Of a stretch of DNA of 64,000 nucleotides, positions 24,993-33,399 are shown one piece after another (positions within the stretch are counted from its first letter, which is position 1; each line of letters opens with the position of its first letter). The stretch covers positions 620,001 through 684,000 of the forward strand of contig JADKHI010000002.1 in the NCBI GenBank assembly GCA_016721825.1. Direction: 5' to 3'. Source of the stretch: Flavobacteriales bacterium (GTDB taxonomy: Bacteria > Bacteroidota > Bacteroidia > Flavobacteriales_F > PHOS-HE28). The notes under the pieces were generated by a model. It was not told the DNA's origin and made no database searches. It saw only the letters and a list, made by a program, of their open reading frames with translations. The position numbers were made by a program, and so were the translations under genes.

Positions 24993-26615
24993 TCAAAGCA
25001 GCCTGATCCGGCGCTGAGCAACGACCCCGTCGGGGAAGGTCAGGCGCACGATGTAGAGCCCCGCGCTGAGACCGGCAACATCCAAGGCCGCGCGACCAAC
25101 CGACAGTGAGCGGTGCATGACCGGACGACCCAATGGGTCCAGGAGGTCCATGCTTACGGTTCCAGCAGTACGCTGATCCCAGCTCACATTGAAAGCGTCG
25201 TTGGCGGGGTCCGGGTACACGATGAAGTTCGACGAAGCATTGCCCTCAGCGATGGAAACAGGTTGGAACAGCACCGTGTCCGAAGCGAGGATGCAACCGG
25301 GACCCAGGTCGGCCAGCACACTGTAGTTGCCAACAGTAGCAGGATAGAGCACTTGCTGATCCGCGCCAGGAATGAGCGCTCCGTCCACGGACCAGGCATA
25401 GCCCAAGGCGGCCGAACAGATCAGCGAATCACCGGCAACGATGATGGTCGGCATTGGCATCGGGCAAGCATCCTTGATCTTGTAGAGCTTGCCCCCGAAA
25501 TTGCTGATCGCATACAATTCTCCGTCCGCACCTTCGTCAATGCAGACAAGTCCGAGCGGCCCGGACTGGAGCAGCACATCCTCCTGCCAGCTACCGAGCG
25601 ATCCGGGCAGCAAGGAGCGGAACTGGCCAGAGCAATAGTCCGTGAAGAAGTAGCGCCCTGCCAACCGGGGATACTGCGTTCCGCGGTACACGCGCCCACC
25701 CATCATGGCGCACCAGCTGCCCCCGTTGAGGATGTTGGCCTGTACGGTGACCGGTGGAACGTACACAGCGTCGCTGTCGCACAGGGTGAAGTTGAAATCC
25801 ACGAAGCCCTCGCGGCAGCGCCATCCGAAGTTGGGACCGCTGTTGTCGTCAAGGGGCCATCGGTCCACTTCCTCGAAGCCGCCCTGCCCCACATCCCCGA
25901 TCCAGAGGGAGTTGCCCACGGGATCCACCGCGATGCGGAACGGGTTGCGTAACCCGCTGGCCCAGATCTCCGGCAAGGTGTCACCGCTGGCCTGCGCGAA
26001 CGGGTTGTCCGCAGGGATGGAATAGGTGCTGTCGATCTCCGGGCGTATCCGGATGATGTCGCCCAAGGGGTTGCTCAGGTCCTGCGAAGCGTTGAGCGGA
26101 TCACCACCGGTGCTGCCATCTCCGAAGGTGATGAAGAGCGTGCCGTCTGGCGCGAAGGCCAGGTCGCCGCCCTTGTGCTGGTCGGACCATTGGGGCCAGG
26201 TGTAGATCACCTCCTCGCTGGCAGGGTCGGCTTGATCGGGATCCGTGGTGCTTACCGAGTACCGAGCGATCACGCTGCGATGGCCCAGGCTATCATCGGC
26301 CACATAGTGCACATAGAACAGACCGTTCGTCGTGTAGTCGGGGTCGAAGGCGATGCCCAGAAGCCCTTGCTCAGCGTTGAAGACCACCTTCGAACTGATA
26401 TCGAGGAAGGCTGCGGGCGAGACCGTATTGCTATCCGTAACGATCAGCACGCGACCGTTCTGCTGCGCGATGAAAAGGCGCGCGTCACCAGCATGGGCGA
26501 TATCCGTGGGGTCGAAGAACCCTTCCGCCCAGGGAACAAGCTGAATGGAGACCGGTGATTGGGCCGTAACGGCCATGGCAATGGAACAGGAAGCAAGTAC
26601 CGAAGCGATGCGCAT
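24993..26615 (-). CDS. T9SS-exported PQQ-type sugar dehydrogenase
   Basis: This 540-residue secreted glucose/sorbosone-dehydrogenase-like beta-propeller has a signal peptide (1-20). The catalytic-type propeller (about 25-390) has 'DQHKGGDLAFAPDG' and 'GDGSTGGDPLN', typical of this family, and it probably oxidises sugars with PQQ. An Ig-like stretch follows. The last 80 residues ('YPDPANDAFNV' to the end) are a type A T9SS sorting domain. ATG 26615 is chosen because the signal peptide follows it directly. Its promoter box lies 9 bp from the folD 3'-end remnant. Confidence 0.88.
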   Translation of the reverse strand: MRIASVLASCSIAMAVTAQSPVSIQLVPWAEGFFDPTDIAHAGDARLFIAQQNGRVLIVTDSNTVSPAAFLDISSKVVFNAEQGLLGIAFDPDYTTNGLFYVHYVADDSLGHRSVIARYSVSTTDPDQADPASEEVIYTWPQWSDQHKGGDLAFAPDGTLFITFGDGSTGGDPLNASQDLSNPLGDIIRIRPEIDSTYSIPADNPFAQASGDTLPEIWASGLRNPFRIAVDPVGNSLWIGDVGQGGFEEVDRWPLDDNSGPNFGWRCREGFVDFNFTLCDSDAVYVPPVTVQANILNGGSWCAMMGGRVYRGTQYPRLAGRYFFTDYCSGQFRSLLPGSLGSWQEDVLLQSGPLGLVCIDEGADGELYAISNFGGKLYKIKDACPMPMPTIIVAGDSLICSAALGYAWSVDGALIPGADQQVLYPATVGNYSVLADLGPGCILASDTVLFQPVSIAEGNASSNFIVYPDPANDAFNVSWDQRTAGTVSMDLLDPLGRPVMHRSLSVGRAALDVAGLSAGLYIVRLTFPDGVVAQRRIRLL

Positions 26616-26619
26616 GGCG

Positions 26620-26627
26620 CAAAAGTA
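26620..26627 (-). promoter_or_regulatory. -7 promoter element of the sugar dehydrogenase gene
   Basis: The minus strand reads TACTTTTG, an exact match, ending 4 nt before the ATG at 26615. Transcription would therefore start at or within the start codon, unless the true start is further downstream. Confidence 0.6.
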
Positions 26628-26635
26628 CCCGCGGC

Positions 26636-26696
26636 CTATCCCCTTGCCGACGCTGCTTTCAAGGTATTCAACAACAAGCTGGTGATCGTCATTGGC
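26636..26696 (-). pseudogene. folD: Remnant of a folD 3' end
   Basis: Read on the minus strand this encodes 'PMTITSLLLNTLKAASARG' and a TAG stop (26636-26638), which is the C-terminus of FolD. It matches the real folD end at 27660-27705 over 46 bp (26651-26696) with two differences, both synonymous in the folD frame (Leu CTG/TTG and Pro CCG/CCA). After LKAA the two ends differ (SARG-stop here, KGG-stop in folD). No other part of folD precedes it. This looks like the original or a donor 3' end displaced by an insertion. Confidence 0.8.
26651..26696. repeat. 46-bp direct repeat, copy A (folD end)
   Basis: Copy A of a direct repeat whose other copy is 27660-27705 (44 of 46 identical). The repeats bracket about 960 bp holding the FISUMP lipoprotein gene. 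Confidence 0.85.
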
Positions 26697-26804
26697 GCAA
26701 GAGCGGCGTGATCCACGGTCGTCGAGAAACGCGATCGAACGGCTCACCCACATTCAGGCGCAACACAGAACTAAACCTGAATGCCAGCACTCCTCATGAA
26801 GAGG

Positions 26805-27596
26805 CTAATCCTTCAAACAGCGAATCGACACCCCCTGCCTGATGTTCGTGATCAAGCGGTATACACCCATATTGTCATTGTGAAGCGACCTATACATGGC
26901 TGTATTGGGGTCGCTCTGGGTCGATGTCCACCACCACGCATGTTCTCCTTCGAACGAATAGCTACCCGAACTGGACCTTAAGCCGCCAGGAAGCCCTTCG
27001 AAACCGATGCTGTCTGTCGCTCCTGTATTCGGCAGGCTCCAAAGCTGGGTCGACTTGAGTTTGCCACCGATGTTGCTGCCCGCCCCCCTGATCCCCATCT
27101 GATCCACTTCATTCAAGGACATTCCCAGTTCGGATTCGAGCTCCTTCCAATCGGCGTCGCTCGGCACATGCCATCCTTCGGGACACACATTCCGCGGGTC
27201 CAAGACCACAAAGTAGTTGTACAGGTTCCCATAAACAGAGGCGAATCCGGGATCACTTTCGTAAATGGCCCATGCACCGTTGTTCAAGCCCATCCAGGCT
27301 TGGGAGTTCGGAACGTAGGGGATCGGATCACCATTACCATAGTGTGTGGAGCGGAGATTCGCTCCCATCCAACGTTGGGCACCGATCTGCAGCACCGGAT
27401 AGATGTTGCCGTCGATATCCTGAACCGAGTTAGGGTCGGAAACGATCGTATCGATGATCACATGGATAGTCTGGGTGAGATCCTTGTTCTCGTCCTTTTC
27501 GCACCCGACAAGGCCAGTCATAGCCAAGGGCAGCATAAGCAAGGCTATCCGCCCACCTCTGTAGAGCATGGATCGGCCGGTTTCAGCGCTTTTCAT
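26805..27596 (-). CDS. FISUMP-domain lipoprotein
   Basis: The 263-residue lipoprotein (signal with lipobox 'TGLVGC', Cys about 32) has a domain of the Fibrobacter succinogenes major paralogous type (FISUMP, about 55-263). Characteristic segments are 'QDIDGNIYPVLQIGAQRWMGANL', 'YGNLYNYFVV', 'CPEGWHVPSDADW' and 'GFEGLPGGLRSSSGSYSF' with the ending 'GVSIRCLKD'. These proteins are usually surface lipoproteins of unknown role. The gene lies alone inside the region bracketed by folD 3' repeats, and its GC content (about 50-57% in sampled lines) is lower than the neighbours. It therefore looks like an acquired gene. Confidence 0.85.
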   Translation of the reverse strand: MKSAETGRSMLYRGGRIALLMLPLAMTGLVGCEKDENKDLTQTIHVIIDTIVSDPNSVQDIDGNIYPVLQIGAQRWMGANLRSTHYGNGDPIPYVPNSQAWMGLNNGAWAIYESDPGFASVYGNLYNYFVVLDPRNVCPEGWHVPSDADWKELESELGMSLNEVDQMGIRGAGSNIGGKLKSTQLWSLPNTGATDSIGFEGLPGGLRSSSGSYSFEGEHAWWWTSTQSDPNTAMYRSLHNDNMGVYRLITNIRQGVSIRCLKD

Positions 27597-27647
27597 TGGT
27601 CAGGATGAAAGTAAATCTGAACTCCCCCTACAGCAGGAAGACCTCGC

Positions 27648-28538
27648 TTAGCCCCCTTTCGCTGCTTTCAAGGTATTCAACAACAGGCTGGTGATCGTCA
27701 TCGGCCCTACGCCACCGGGTACCGGCGCGATCCAGGAGCATTTCGGCGCCACCTCATCGAAGCGAACATCGCCTACCAGTCGGTAACCACTCTTCTTCGC
27801 GGTATCGGTGATGCGATGGATGCCGACGTCCACCACCACGGCCCCGGGCTTCACCATGTCGGCGGTCACGAACTCCGGCTTGCCGATGGCAACGATCAGG
27901 ATATCCGCTTGGATGGTGATGGCAGGAAGGTCCTGGGTGCGGCTGTGGGCCAAGGTCACCGTGCAGTTGCCAGGGTAGCGGTTGCGGCTCATCAGAATGC
28001 TCATGGGCGTGCCCACAATGTGGCTGCGGCCGATCACCACGCAATGCTTGCCGGCGGTTTCAATGCGGTAGTGGCGCAAAAGTTCCACGATCCCAGCTGG
28101 CGTGGCGGGCAGGTAACCGTCCAGCCCCAGCACCATGCGACCGATGTTCTCGGGGTGGAAACCGTCCACGTCCTTGTGCGCGGCGATGGCAAGGGTCACG
28201 CGTTCCTCATCGATGTGCGAGGGCAATGGCAGTTGCACGATGAAGCCGTCCAGGTCCGGATCAGCGTTCATGGAGGCGATGCGATGCAGAAGCTCCTCTT
28301 CGGTGATGGTCTCTGGAAGACGCACCAAGGTGCTTCGGAACCCGACCTCTTCACAGGCTTTCACCTTGCTTTCCACATAGGTCTTGCTGGCGCCATCGTT
28401 GCCCACGAGCACGGCGGCCAGGTGCGGAGGCCTCCCCCGCTTCGACTTCACTTCCACCGCGCCCTTCGCGATATCGGCACGCACGGCCTCGCTACAGCGC
28501 TTGCCGTCCAGCAGTTGATAGGTGGCCACTTCCGACAT
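27648..28538 (-). CDS. folD: Methylene-THF dehydrogenase/cyclohydrolase FolD
   Basis: FolD interconverts methylene- and formyl-tetrahydrofolate in one-carbon metabolism. The 296-residue protein contains the catalytic Lys region 'TYVESKVKACEEVG' (about 53-66), 'FIVQLPLP' (about 99), the NADP-site 'VIGRSHIVGTPMS' (about 167-179) and the C-terminal 'PVPGGVGPMTITSLL'. The length is normal and the gene is complete. Its last codons differ (KGG) from the displaced end at 26636 (SARG), suggesting that its 3' end was replaced by recombination. A TACCCTTG box (28543-28550, minus strand) lies 4 nt before the ATG. Confidence 0.96.
   Translation of the reverse strand: MSEVATYQLLDGKRCSEAVRADIAKGAVEVKSKRGRPPHLAAVLVGNDGASKTYVESKVKACEEVGFRSTLVRLPETITEEELLHRIASMNADPDLDGFIVQLPLPSHIDEERVTLAIAAHKDVDGFHPENIGRMVLGLDGYLPATPAGIVELLRHYRIETAGKHCVVIGRSHIVGTPMSILMSRNRYPGNCTVTLAHSRTQDLPAITIQADILIVAIGKPEFVTADMVKPGAVVVDVGIHRITDTAKKSGYRLVGDVRFDEVAPKCSWIAPVPGGVGPMTITSLLLNTLKAAKGG
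27660..27705. repeat. 46-bp direct repeat, copy B (inside folD)
   Basis: Copy B of the direct repeat, within the 3' end of the intact folD. See 26651-26696. Confidence 0.85.
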
Positions 28539-28611
28539 ATCACAAGGGTACGAGATCCGTCGCCTCGTAGCATGACCGCGGACAGTATGCCCCCCCAGAA
28601 CAAAAGGCCGG

Positions 28612-30450
28612 TCAGCGGATCACGACCGTGCGGCTCAAGGGCGTTCGATCGACCGGCAACACCCTCACCACATAGAGCCCGGGTGCCTGGCCCCGCAGAT
28701 CGATCTCCGTCCTCAAGGGACTGGGGGTTGATGCACGGAACTGAACGCGCTTACCTGCAGCATCGATCACCTCGTAAGCCATGGCGGAATCCATCTCCTC
28801 AGGCCATGCGATCGTGAACTGGCCTTCCCCCGGGTTGGGAAAGATGGTGGGACCTGTCAACTGGTCGTACCGCATGTGGACCGCACGGGTGTCGGACAGG
28901 GTGAACGCTCCGTCGTTATCGGTCTGTCGCAAACGATAGTAGAGCACTTCGTTATCAGCCTCTTGATCGAACAGCTCGTAATTGAGCACCTCGCTGCTGT
29001 TGCCGGCCCCTGGAAGTACACCGGCCAGGTTCCAGAAGATCCCATCCACCGAGCGTTCCACGGTGAACTGGTGGTTGTTCCGTTCCGTGGCCGTGGACCA
29101 AGTGGCGCGGACGAGGTGAGGACCGACCGGTTCCGCATCGAACGCGAGGAGTTCGATTGGCAGCGGCGTTGCCAAAGCGTTCATGGTGCCGATGGTGAAT
29201 CGTCGGCCATTGACCAGCGCTGCTGTGTTGCTGAACCGATAGAGCGTTCCACTAGGGTTGGTGGCCCCACTGATCGGCGTCTCATCGGCGAACAAGCCAT
29301 CATTGTCCGTGTCCACCAGTAAGCGCAGGTCGCTGGTGGTCACAGTACCCAGTCCGGCCAGGTCGAAGGTGATGTCCACATTGCCCACATCGACAGCAGT
29401 GCCCGAGCCATTCACTTCGTTCACGCGCCATACACGAGCTACCCGGCCCTGCATCGTTGGCGGGTAGTCCGTCACGCCCCAAGCGTCCATCTCCGCATTG
29501 TTGTGGCCCCAAAGCAGGAACTCGTTGTCGCCAAGACCTGTGTAGGCCGCCTTTGAGATCTGTACGATGCCTGACCCGCGTGAATCGGTCTGCAGGTCAG
29601 TGCCGGTCACCCGGCCAATGCCCGCCACATCGTGGTCATAGTTCCCGTTCACAGCGTTGTCCTGCACATAGATATCGTTGGCGCCGAGCGTCCGGTCATA
29701 CTTGGCGGCCAGGTAGTTGTTCACGATGATGCGCTGGGTGCTGTTCAGCGGCACGTTGTAGGCGACCACTTCGGCGATATCGCCATTGATGCAACGTCCG
29801 GTGGTGCTGCGCTCATTGGCGATGTACAGCGGCAGGTTGTTCACCTTCGGCGTCTTGTTATCGTTGTCGGTGATGATGTTGGTGGCGTTCTTGTACACAT
29901 CGCGCCCCACTCCGGTACTGTATGAATATTCGATCACCTCGAAGGTCGTGGTGGTCACCTGCCCTCCAGCGGAACTTGGGAATGTGCGCGTGCCGTCGGT
30001 GTACTTCGTCGGCGTGTGGATGTTGCCATCCGAATAGCTCAGCATCTCCCAGTTCTCATCGCTATCATCCCCCTTCACCATCCAGGCGTTGTAGTCCTTC
30101 TGCAGATCGGCGGTCACTACAATGAAGAAATGCCATTGGGTAAGGTCGAGGGAAGCCGCATCGCTCACCCACAGCTGGTCATCGGTGCCATCGAAATCCA
30201 ACGACGGATAGCCGTTCACGGAGTTCGACACGAAGGCAGGCTTTGCCGTGGGGATGGCGCCCGGCAGATAGGCGTGATTGGCGTTCCCGCTCTGGTCATC
30301 CCACTGGCTCACGGCGCCGCTGCTTTGGGTAACCCCGGAATTCGCGCGTAACCAGAGTACGTTGTTGGTGTTCGAACCCACACCTCCCGGCCCCGTCTGG
30401 GCCATGGCAGCAGAGGAACTAAGCAACACAGTGAATAGGAATGAACGCAT
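28612..30450 (-). CDS. T9SS-exported LamG/concanavalin-like protein
   Basis: The 612-residue secreted protein has a signal peptide (1-18, 'AMAQTG'). Residues about 30-240 resemble a concanavalin A-like lectin/LamG domain ('VLWLRANSGV', 'QWDDQSGNANHA', 'PSLDFDGTDDQL', 'GDIAEVVAYN'). The centre (about 265-420, 'VWRVNEVNG', 'FDLAGLGTV') resembles DUF8202. A fibronectin-like stretch ('ATWSTATERNNHQFTVER') follows, then a type A T9SS sorting domain ('TIFPNPGEGQF'). It is probably a cell-surface adhesin or carbohydrate-binding protein; no catalytic motif is visible. Confidence 0.85.
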   Translation of the reverse strand: MRSFLFTVLLSSSAAMAQTGPGGVGSNTNNVLWLRANSGVTQSSGAVSQWDDQSGNANHAYLPGAIPTAKPAFVSNSVNGYPSLDFDGTDDQLWVSDAASLDLTQWHFFIVVTADLQKDYNAWMVKGDDSDENWEMLSYSDGNIHTPTKYTDGTRTFPSSAGGQVTTTTFEVIEYSYSTGVGRDVYKNATNIITDNDNKTPKVNNLPLYIANERSTTGRCINGDIAEVVAYNVPLNSTQRIIVNNYLAAKYDRTLGANDIYVQDNAVNGNYDHDVAGIGRVTGTDLQTDSRGSGIVQISKAAYTGLGDNEFLLWGHNNAEMDAWGVTDYPPTMQGRVARVWRVNEVNGSGTAVDVGNVDITFDLAGLGTVTTSDLRLLVDTDNDGLFADETPISGATNPSGTLYRFSNTAALVNGRRFTIGTMNALATPLPIELLAFDAEPVGPHLVRATWSTATERNNHQFTVERSVDGIFWNLAGVLPGAGNSSEVLNYELFDQEADNEVLYYRLRQTDNDGAFTLSDTRAVHMRYDQLTGPTIFPNPGEGQFTIAWPEEMDSAMAYEVIDAAGKRVQFRASTPSPLRTEIDLRGQAPGLYVVRVLPVDRTPLSRTVVIR

Positions 30451-30532
30451 GAGCAGGCTTCTTGGCTGCCCCTCATACGCACCTTCGATCGACTTGGATA
30501 CTTCCCCCTGAACGTGCGGCCGACGAGGAAGG

Positions 30533-31078
30533 TCATCCCCACCCTTCCCGCTTCTTCAGCCCCGTGATGTGCGCCAGGTGATGACCGCTGTGCCACACGT
30601 TCAGCTCCAAGGCTTCGCTCAAAGGCATTGACCGCTGTTGTTCAGGATGGAAATAGGTGCGATCCAGGTCCCGCATCGACATCCCCTTCAGCAGTGCCGC
30701 CCATCGAATGTGCACACCGTCCAGGATCATCAAGGATGGCTCCACTGCCAAGGTCATATCGGGCTGAGCGCTCCAAGGGTCCTGCAGGTAGGGCTTGATC
30801 GTCGGGTTGTCCTCGCTCAAGGCCAACTTGAAGCGGATCAACGCGTTCATGTGGCTGTCGGCCAAGTGATGGGTGACCTGCCGTACGGTCCAACCGCCCG
30901 GACGGTAAGGCGTTTCCAACTGCACCTCGCTCAGGCCCTCCACCTCGGCCCGCAGCTTCCCGGGGAAGGCTTCCAGAATAGCGATGCAGGCAGCCACACG
31001 CTCAGGTGTTTCGGCCTTGCTGCCCCGGGCGAACTTGCCGATGGGGTACTTGAGAAGTTCGAGTTCCGCGTCGGTCAT
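30533..31078 (-). CDS. DinB/YfiT-like metal-dependent hydrolase
   Basis: The 181-residue protein is a four-helix-bundle DinB-family member of the YfiT type (putative metal-dependent hydrolase or thiol transferase). Metal-ligand histidines are visible in 'VTHHLADSHMNAL' (about 68-80) and 'WHSGHHLAHITGL' (about 161-173). The N-terminal 'PIGKF' and 'LETPYRPGGWTVRQ' are also typical. YfiT relatives use bacillithiol or similar thiols. The substrate is unknown. It stands alone between two secreted-protein genes. Confidence 0.88.
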   Translation of the reverse strand: MTDAELELLKYPIGKFARGSKAETPERVAACIAILEAFPGKLRAEVEGLSEVQLETPYRPGGWTVRQVTHHLADSHMNALIRFKLALSEDNPTIKPYLQDPWSAQPDMTLAVEPSLMILDGVHIRWAALLKGMSMRDLDRTYFHPEQQRSMPLSEALELNVWHSGHHLAHITGLKKREGWG

Positions 31079-31211
31079 TGCTTGTGCGTGAACCGTTCAA
31101 CGGACACGGCCGGTGCAACGAACACGAATGTCCGTGAAGCGCGTGTCCTGTTCACACCGGCAAAGTTCGTCGCACGAAGGATACGAACGGCGCTATCGGA
31201 GGAGTAGCTTC

Positions 31212-32429
31212 CTAGGGCACCTGTTGCATAGGCTTCCAGGCCTGGTCCTTCAGGACGGATGACGGATCGAAATTGGGGCTGTTCGATAGGATGTAGCTGC
31301 CATCACCACGGCTCCAGGCATGGTCATAACCGGAGGTCAGTTCCACCCGGCCATTGCTGCCATCGTTCCAGGTCTCCACCTCACGGATGGTCTTGACGAA
31401 CTGGGTATGCTGGTTGTCCTGTGAGGCCTGCTGCTGTTCCCAGTTACGCATTTGCCGGTCGCTGGCATCGCCTTGGGCGTTCGCGTAAGCCTGTGCCTGT
31501 TCGCCCATCAAGCGGATCTTCTCCATGCGTCCGGCATGCTCTATGTTGCCGAGTTGGGTGAGGTAGTTCTCCTTGGCTTGCTGCCAGACCGGGTTCATGC
31601 GGTGGCTGCTGGTGAAGAGCGCCAGCATGCGTTCGGCCTCCTCCTTCCGCTCGGGCACGAAACGGGTGATGGTGACGTAGAACACCATCGTGCTCGAGAA
31701 GGTGCTGACCCCGCCAGTGTACATGTCCGGTTTGCGGGTGATGCTGTTGGTGACCCCCGCCTCCATGATGCCGTGCGTGCCATCAGGCCAGGTCAGCATG
31801 CCCTTGGCGTAGGTGGTGGACTGCTCGCTGTTGTTCCCGTACTGCGTGGCGATGGCGTTGGCCTGCTCGTCCATCTCCCGTGCGCGGGTCATGCGCCTAT
31901 CATCGCTCATGATCTCCGAAGCGGTCGCACCCAAGTCCTGCTGAGCATAACCTTGGATATACTGTTCCGCCGTGAAGGGCTGGTTCACACCACAGCCCCC
32001 CGCCTGCGCCCCCGCCATCAGCGCTTGTGCCATCATCTGGTCGTCGGCCCAGTTGAAGGCTCGTGGCGCGGTGGACTCGAACTGGATCTTGCCGTCGGGC
32101 GAGGTCGCCTTCACCGGCATGCTCACGATCTCGCCGCGGCATTCGCCAACACCCTTCCAGCGCACACCGCCTTCGGTCTTCCAATCCGTCGGGAACAACA
32201 TGCTGAACGCCTCCACCGGCCGGTCGAAACCCATCTCGTCCAGGAAACGAACACGTTTCAGCACCACGTAGTCCTTGCCTGGGGTGAAGGTGCCCGGTTG
32301 CTGTTGCACACCGGTGCCACCCTCGCCCATCGCGGCATCCGCTTCCCCGCTCATCGGCTGGCCCATGTTGTTGGAACAAGAGACAAGCACAGCGACCGAA
32401 CTGAGCAGCAGTGAACGTGCAGTGGACAT
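31212..32429 (-). CDS. Predicted lipoprotein
   Basis: The 405-residue lipoprotein has signal and lipobox 'AVLVSC' (Cys about 16). The frame is open far upstream (to 32792), but that part overlaps the toxin gene on the same strand in another frame, so ATG 32429 before the signal peptide is used. It starts with a low-complexity Gly/Gln linker. The mature part has a beta-rich domain (about 50-250) and a helical C-terminal half ('KENYLTQLGNIEHAGRMEKIRLMGEQAQAYANAQ'). I do not recognise the family. Confidence 0.62.
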   Translation of the reverse strand: MSTARSLLLSSVAVLVSCSNNMGQPMSGEADAAMGEGGTGVQQQPGTFTPGKDYVVLKRVRFLDEMGFDRPVEAFSMLFPTDWKTEGGVRWKGVGECRGEIVSMPVKATSPDGKIQFESTAPRAFNWADDQMMAQALMAGAQAGGCGVNQPFTAEQYIQGYAQQDLGATASEIMSDDRRMTRAREMDEQANAIATQYGNNSEQSTTYAKGMLTWPDGTHGIMEAGVTNSITRKPDMYTGGVSTFSSTMVFYVTITRFVPERKEEAERMLALFTSSHRMNPVWQQAKENYLTQLGNIEHAGRMEKIRLMGEQAQAYANAQGDASDRQMRNWEQQQASQDNQHTQFVKTIREVETWNDGSNGRVELTSGYDHAWSRGDGSYILSNSPNFDPSSVLKDQAWKPMQQVP

Positions 32430-32494
32430 GGCTGAGGGGGATGATGGTGAATGCGTGTACACCCTTATCGAGGAAGCCACCCGAACGTGAACAC

Positions 32495-32920
32495 CTACCT
32501 CCGCTTCACTGCATGTGCCAGCAGGAACTCCTCCGCGTCCAGCACCTCCACCTCCGCAAAGTGAAAGTCCTTCCGGTCGTAGGTGACGATGCAGGTACAC
32601 TTCGCGGCAACCGCCGAGTAGTACTGCAGCCCATCCTCGAAGTCGTTCACCTTCTTGTTGGCCAGGGCTTGCTCCACGCACTTCCCGTCCATGGACGTGA
32701 ACTTCAGCTTCTCCGCCAGCAGCGCGACCTTCTGCTTGGCCAGCTTCTTCCCGCCCTTCTTCTCCGCGAAGTAGCCCCCAATGGCCAGGCACATCGGCGA
32801 GGTGTAGACCTCAAAACGCTTGTCGTCACAGAGGCTCAGCACCCGGGCACAGGCCGTGAAACGCGGGTACTCGTTGCACAGCACGGATACCAGCACATTG
32901 GCGTCGAGGAAGATGCGCAT
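32495..32920 (-). CDS. PIN-domain toxin (VapC-like RNase)
   Basis: The protein of about 141 residues is a PIN-domain ribonuclease of a type II toxin-antitoxin pair. Acidic active-site residues are visible in 'MRIFLDANVL' (Asp6), 'NDFEDGLQYYSA' (about 94-105) and 'VTYDRKDF' (about 114-121). Start ATG 32920 matches the family; ATG 32929 adds three residues. The upstream antitoxin gene (33061-33321) lies on the same strand but the two are separated by 140 bp containing a palindromic element, an unusual gap for such a pair. Expected action is RNA cleavage on release from the antitoxin. Confidence 0.87.
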   Translation of the reverse strand: MRIFLDANVLVSVLCNEYPRFTACARVLSLCDDKRFEVYTSPMCLAIGGYFAEKKGGKKLAKQKVALLAEKLKFTSMDGKCVEQALANKKVNDFEDGLQYYSAVAAKCTCIVTYDRKDFHFAEVEVLDAEEFLLAHAVKRR

Positions 32921-32950
32921 CCCCGCCATAGCTCACAGGAAAATGTGCAT

Positions 32951-33045
32951 CACACGGAGGCACGGAGACACAGAGAAATGCGGACTCACCCTCGTGCCAT
33001 TTACCAAGGAGAGCGATGCTCTCCGTGTCTCCGTGGCTCCGTGTG
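32951..33045. repeat. Palindromic element between antitoxin and toxin genes
   Basis: Inverted arms 32951-32975 and 33021-33045 pair at 23 of 25 positions, with an inner 7-bp hairpin (33008-33024). The arms consist of the phrase CACGGAG repeated in tandem. A related palindrome is at 56769-56866. It is non-coding and interrupts the toxin-antitoxin operon. Confidence 0.75.
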
Positions 33046-33060
33046 CGATAGCACCCATGC

Positions 33061-33321
33061 TCAGGACTTCCTCCGGCTCTCGAGGTACTCCTTCTTCACG
33101 TTCCGGGCGGCGTTCTTGCGCACGTAGGTGGCTTCGCCTTCCGCCACCTGGCTGATCCAATCGGAGACCGGCAATTCATCCAAGCTGCGGTAACGTGGAT
33201 CGGTCACCTTGCTGAGCATGAACTCCACCAGCCGCGAAAGGCTGATGTTGTTGGCCTCCGCGAAAGCCTTGGCCTGCACAACGACCTGCTGATCGAAGCT
33301 GAGGGTGACCTTGGTGTCCAT
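33061..33321 (-). CDS. DUF6364-type antitoxin
   Basis: The 86-residue protein has an N-terminal ribbon-helix-helix-like segment ('MDTKVTLSFDQQVVVQAKAF' then 'NNISLSRLVEFML'), typical of DUF6364 antitoxins that pair with PIN toxins in Bacteroidota. The C-terminal part ('KNAARNVKKEYLESRRKS') is basic. The antitoxin should bind its own promoter and neutralise the PIN toxin encoded downstream. Start ATG 33321 gives the family N-terminus; the frame extends to 33351. A -7 box and a palindrome lie immediately upstream. Confidence 0.85.
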   Translation of the reverse strand: MDTKVTLSFDQQVVVQAKAFAEANNISLSRLVEFMLSKVTDPRYRSLDELPVSDWISQVAEGEATYVRKNAARNVKKEYLESRRKS

Positions 33322-33340
33322 GTCTGAAATGTTTACACGG

Positions 33341-33365
33341 CAAAGATACAATTACTATACGTATA
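33341..33365 (-). promoter_or_regulatory. Toxin-antitoxin promoter and operator
   Basis: The minus strand has TATCTTTG (33341-33348), an exact -7 element, 19 nt before the antitoxin ATG. Seven bases further upstream lies a perfect 10-bp palindrome, TATACGTATA (33356-33365), between the expected -33 and -7 positions. This is the classical place for a ribbon-helix-helix autoregulation operator. The surrounding 80 bp are strongly AT-rich. Confidence 0.65.
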
Positions 33366-33399
33366 AACCATCAATGTACATTCTAAGTTGTCACTGAGG

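Noticed and set aside
32430..32792. Upstream extension of the lipoprotein frame
   Set aside because: It is in another frame of the PIN toxin gene, and the signal peptide with lipobox begins at 32429.
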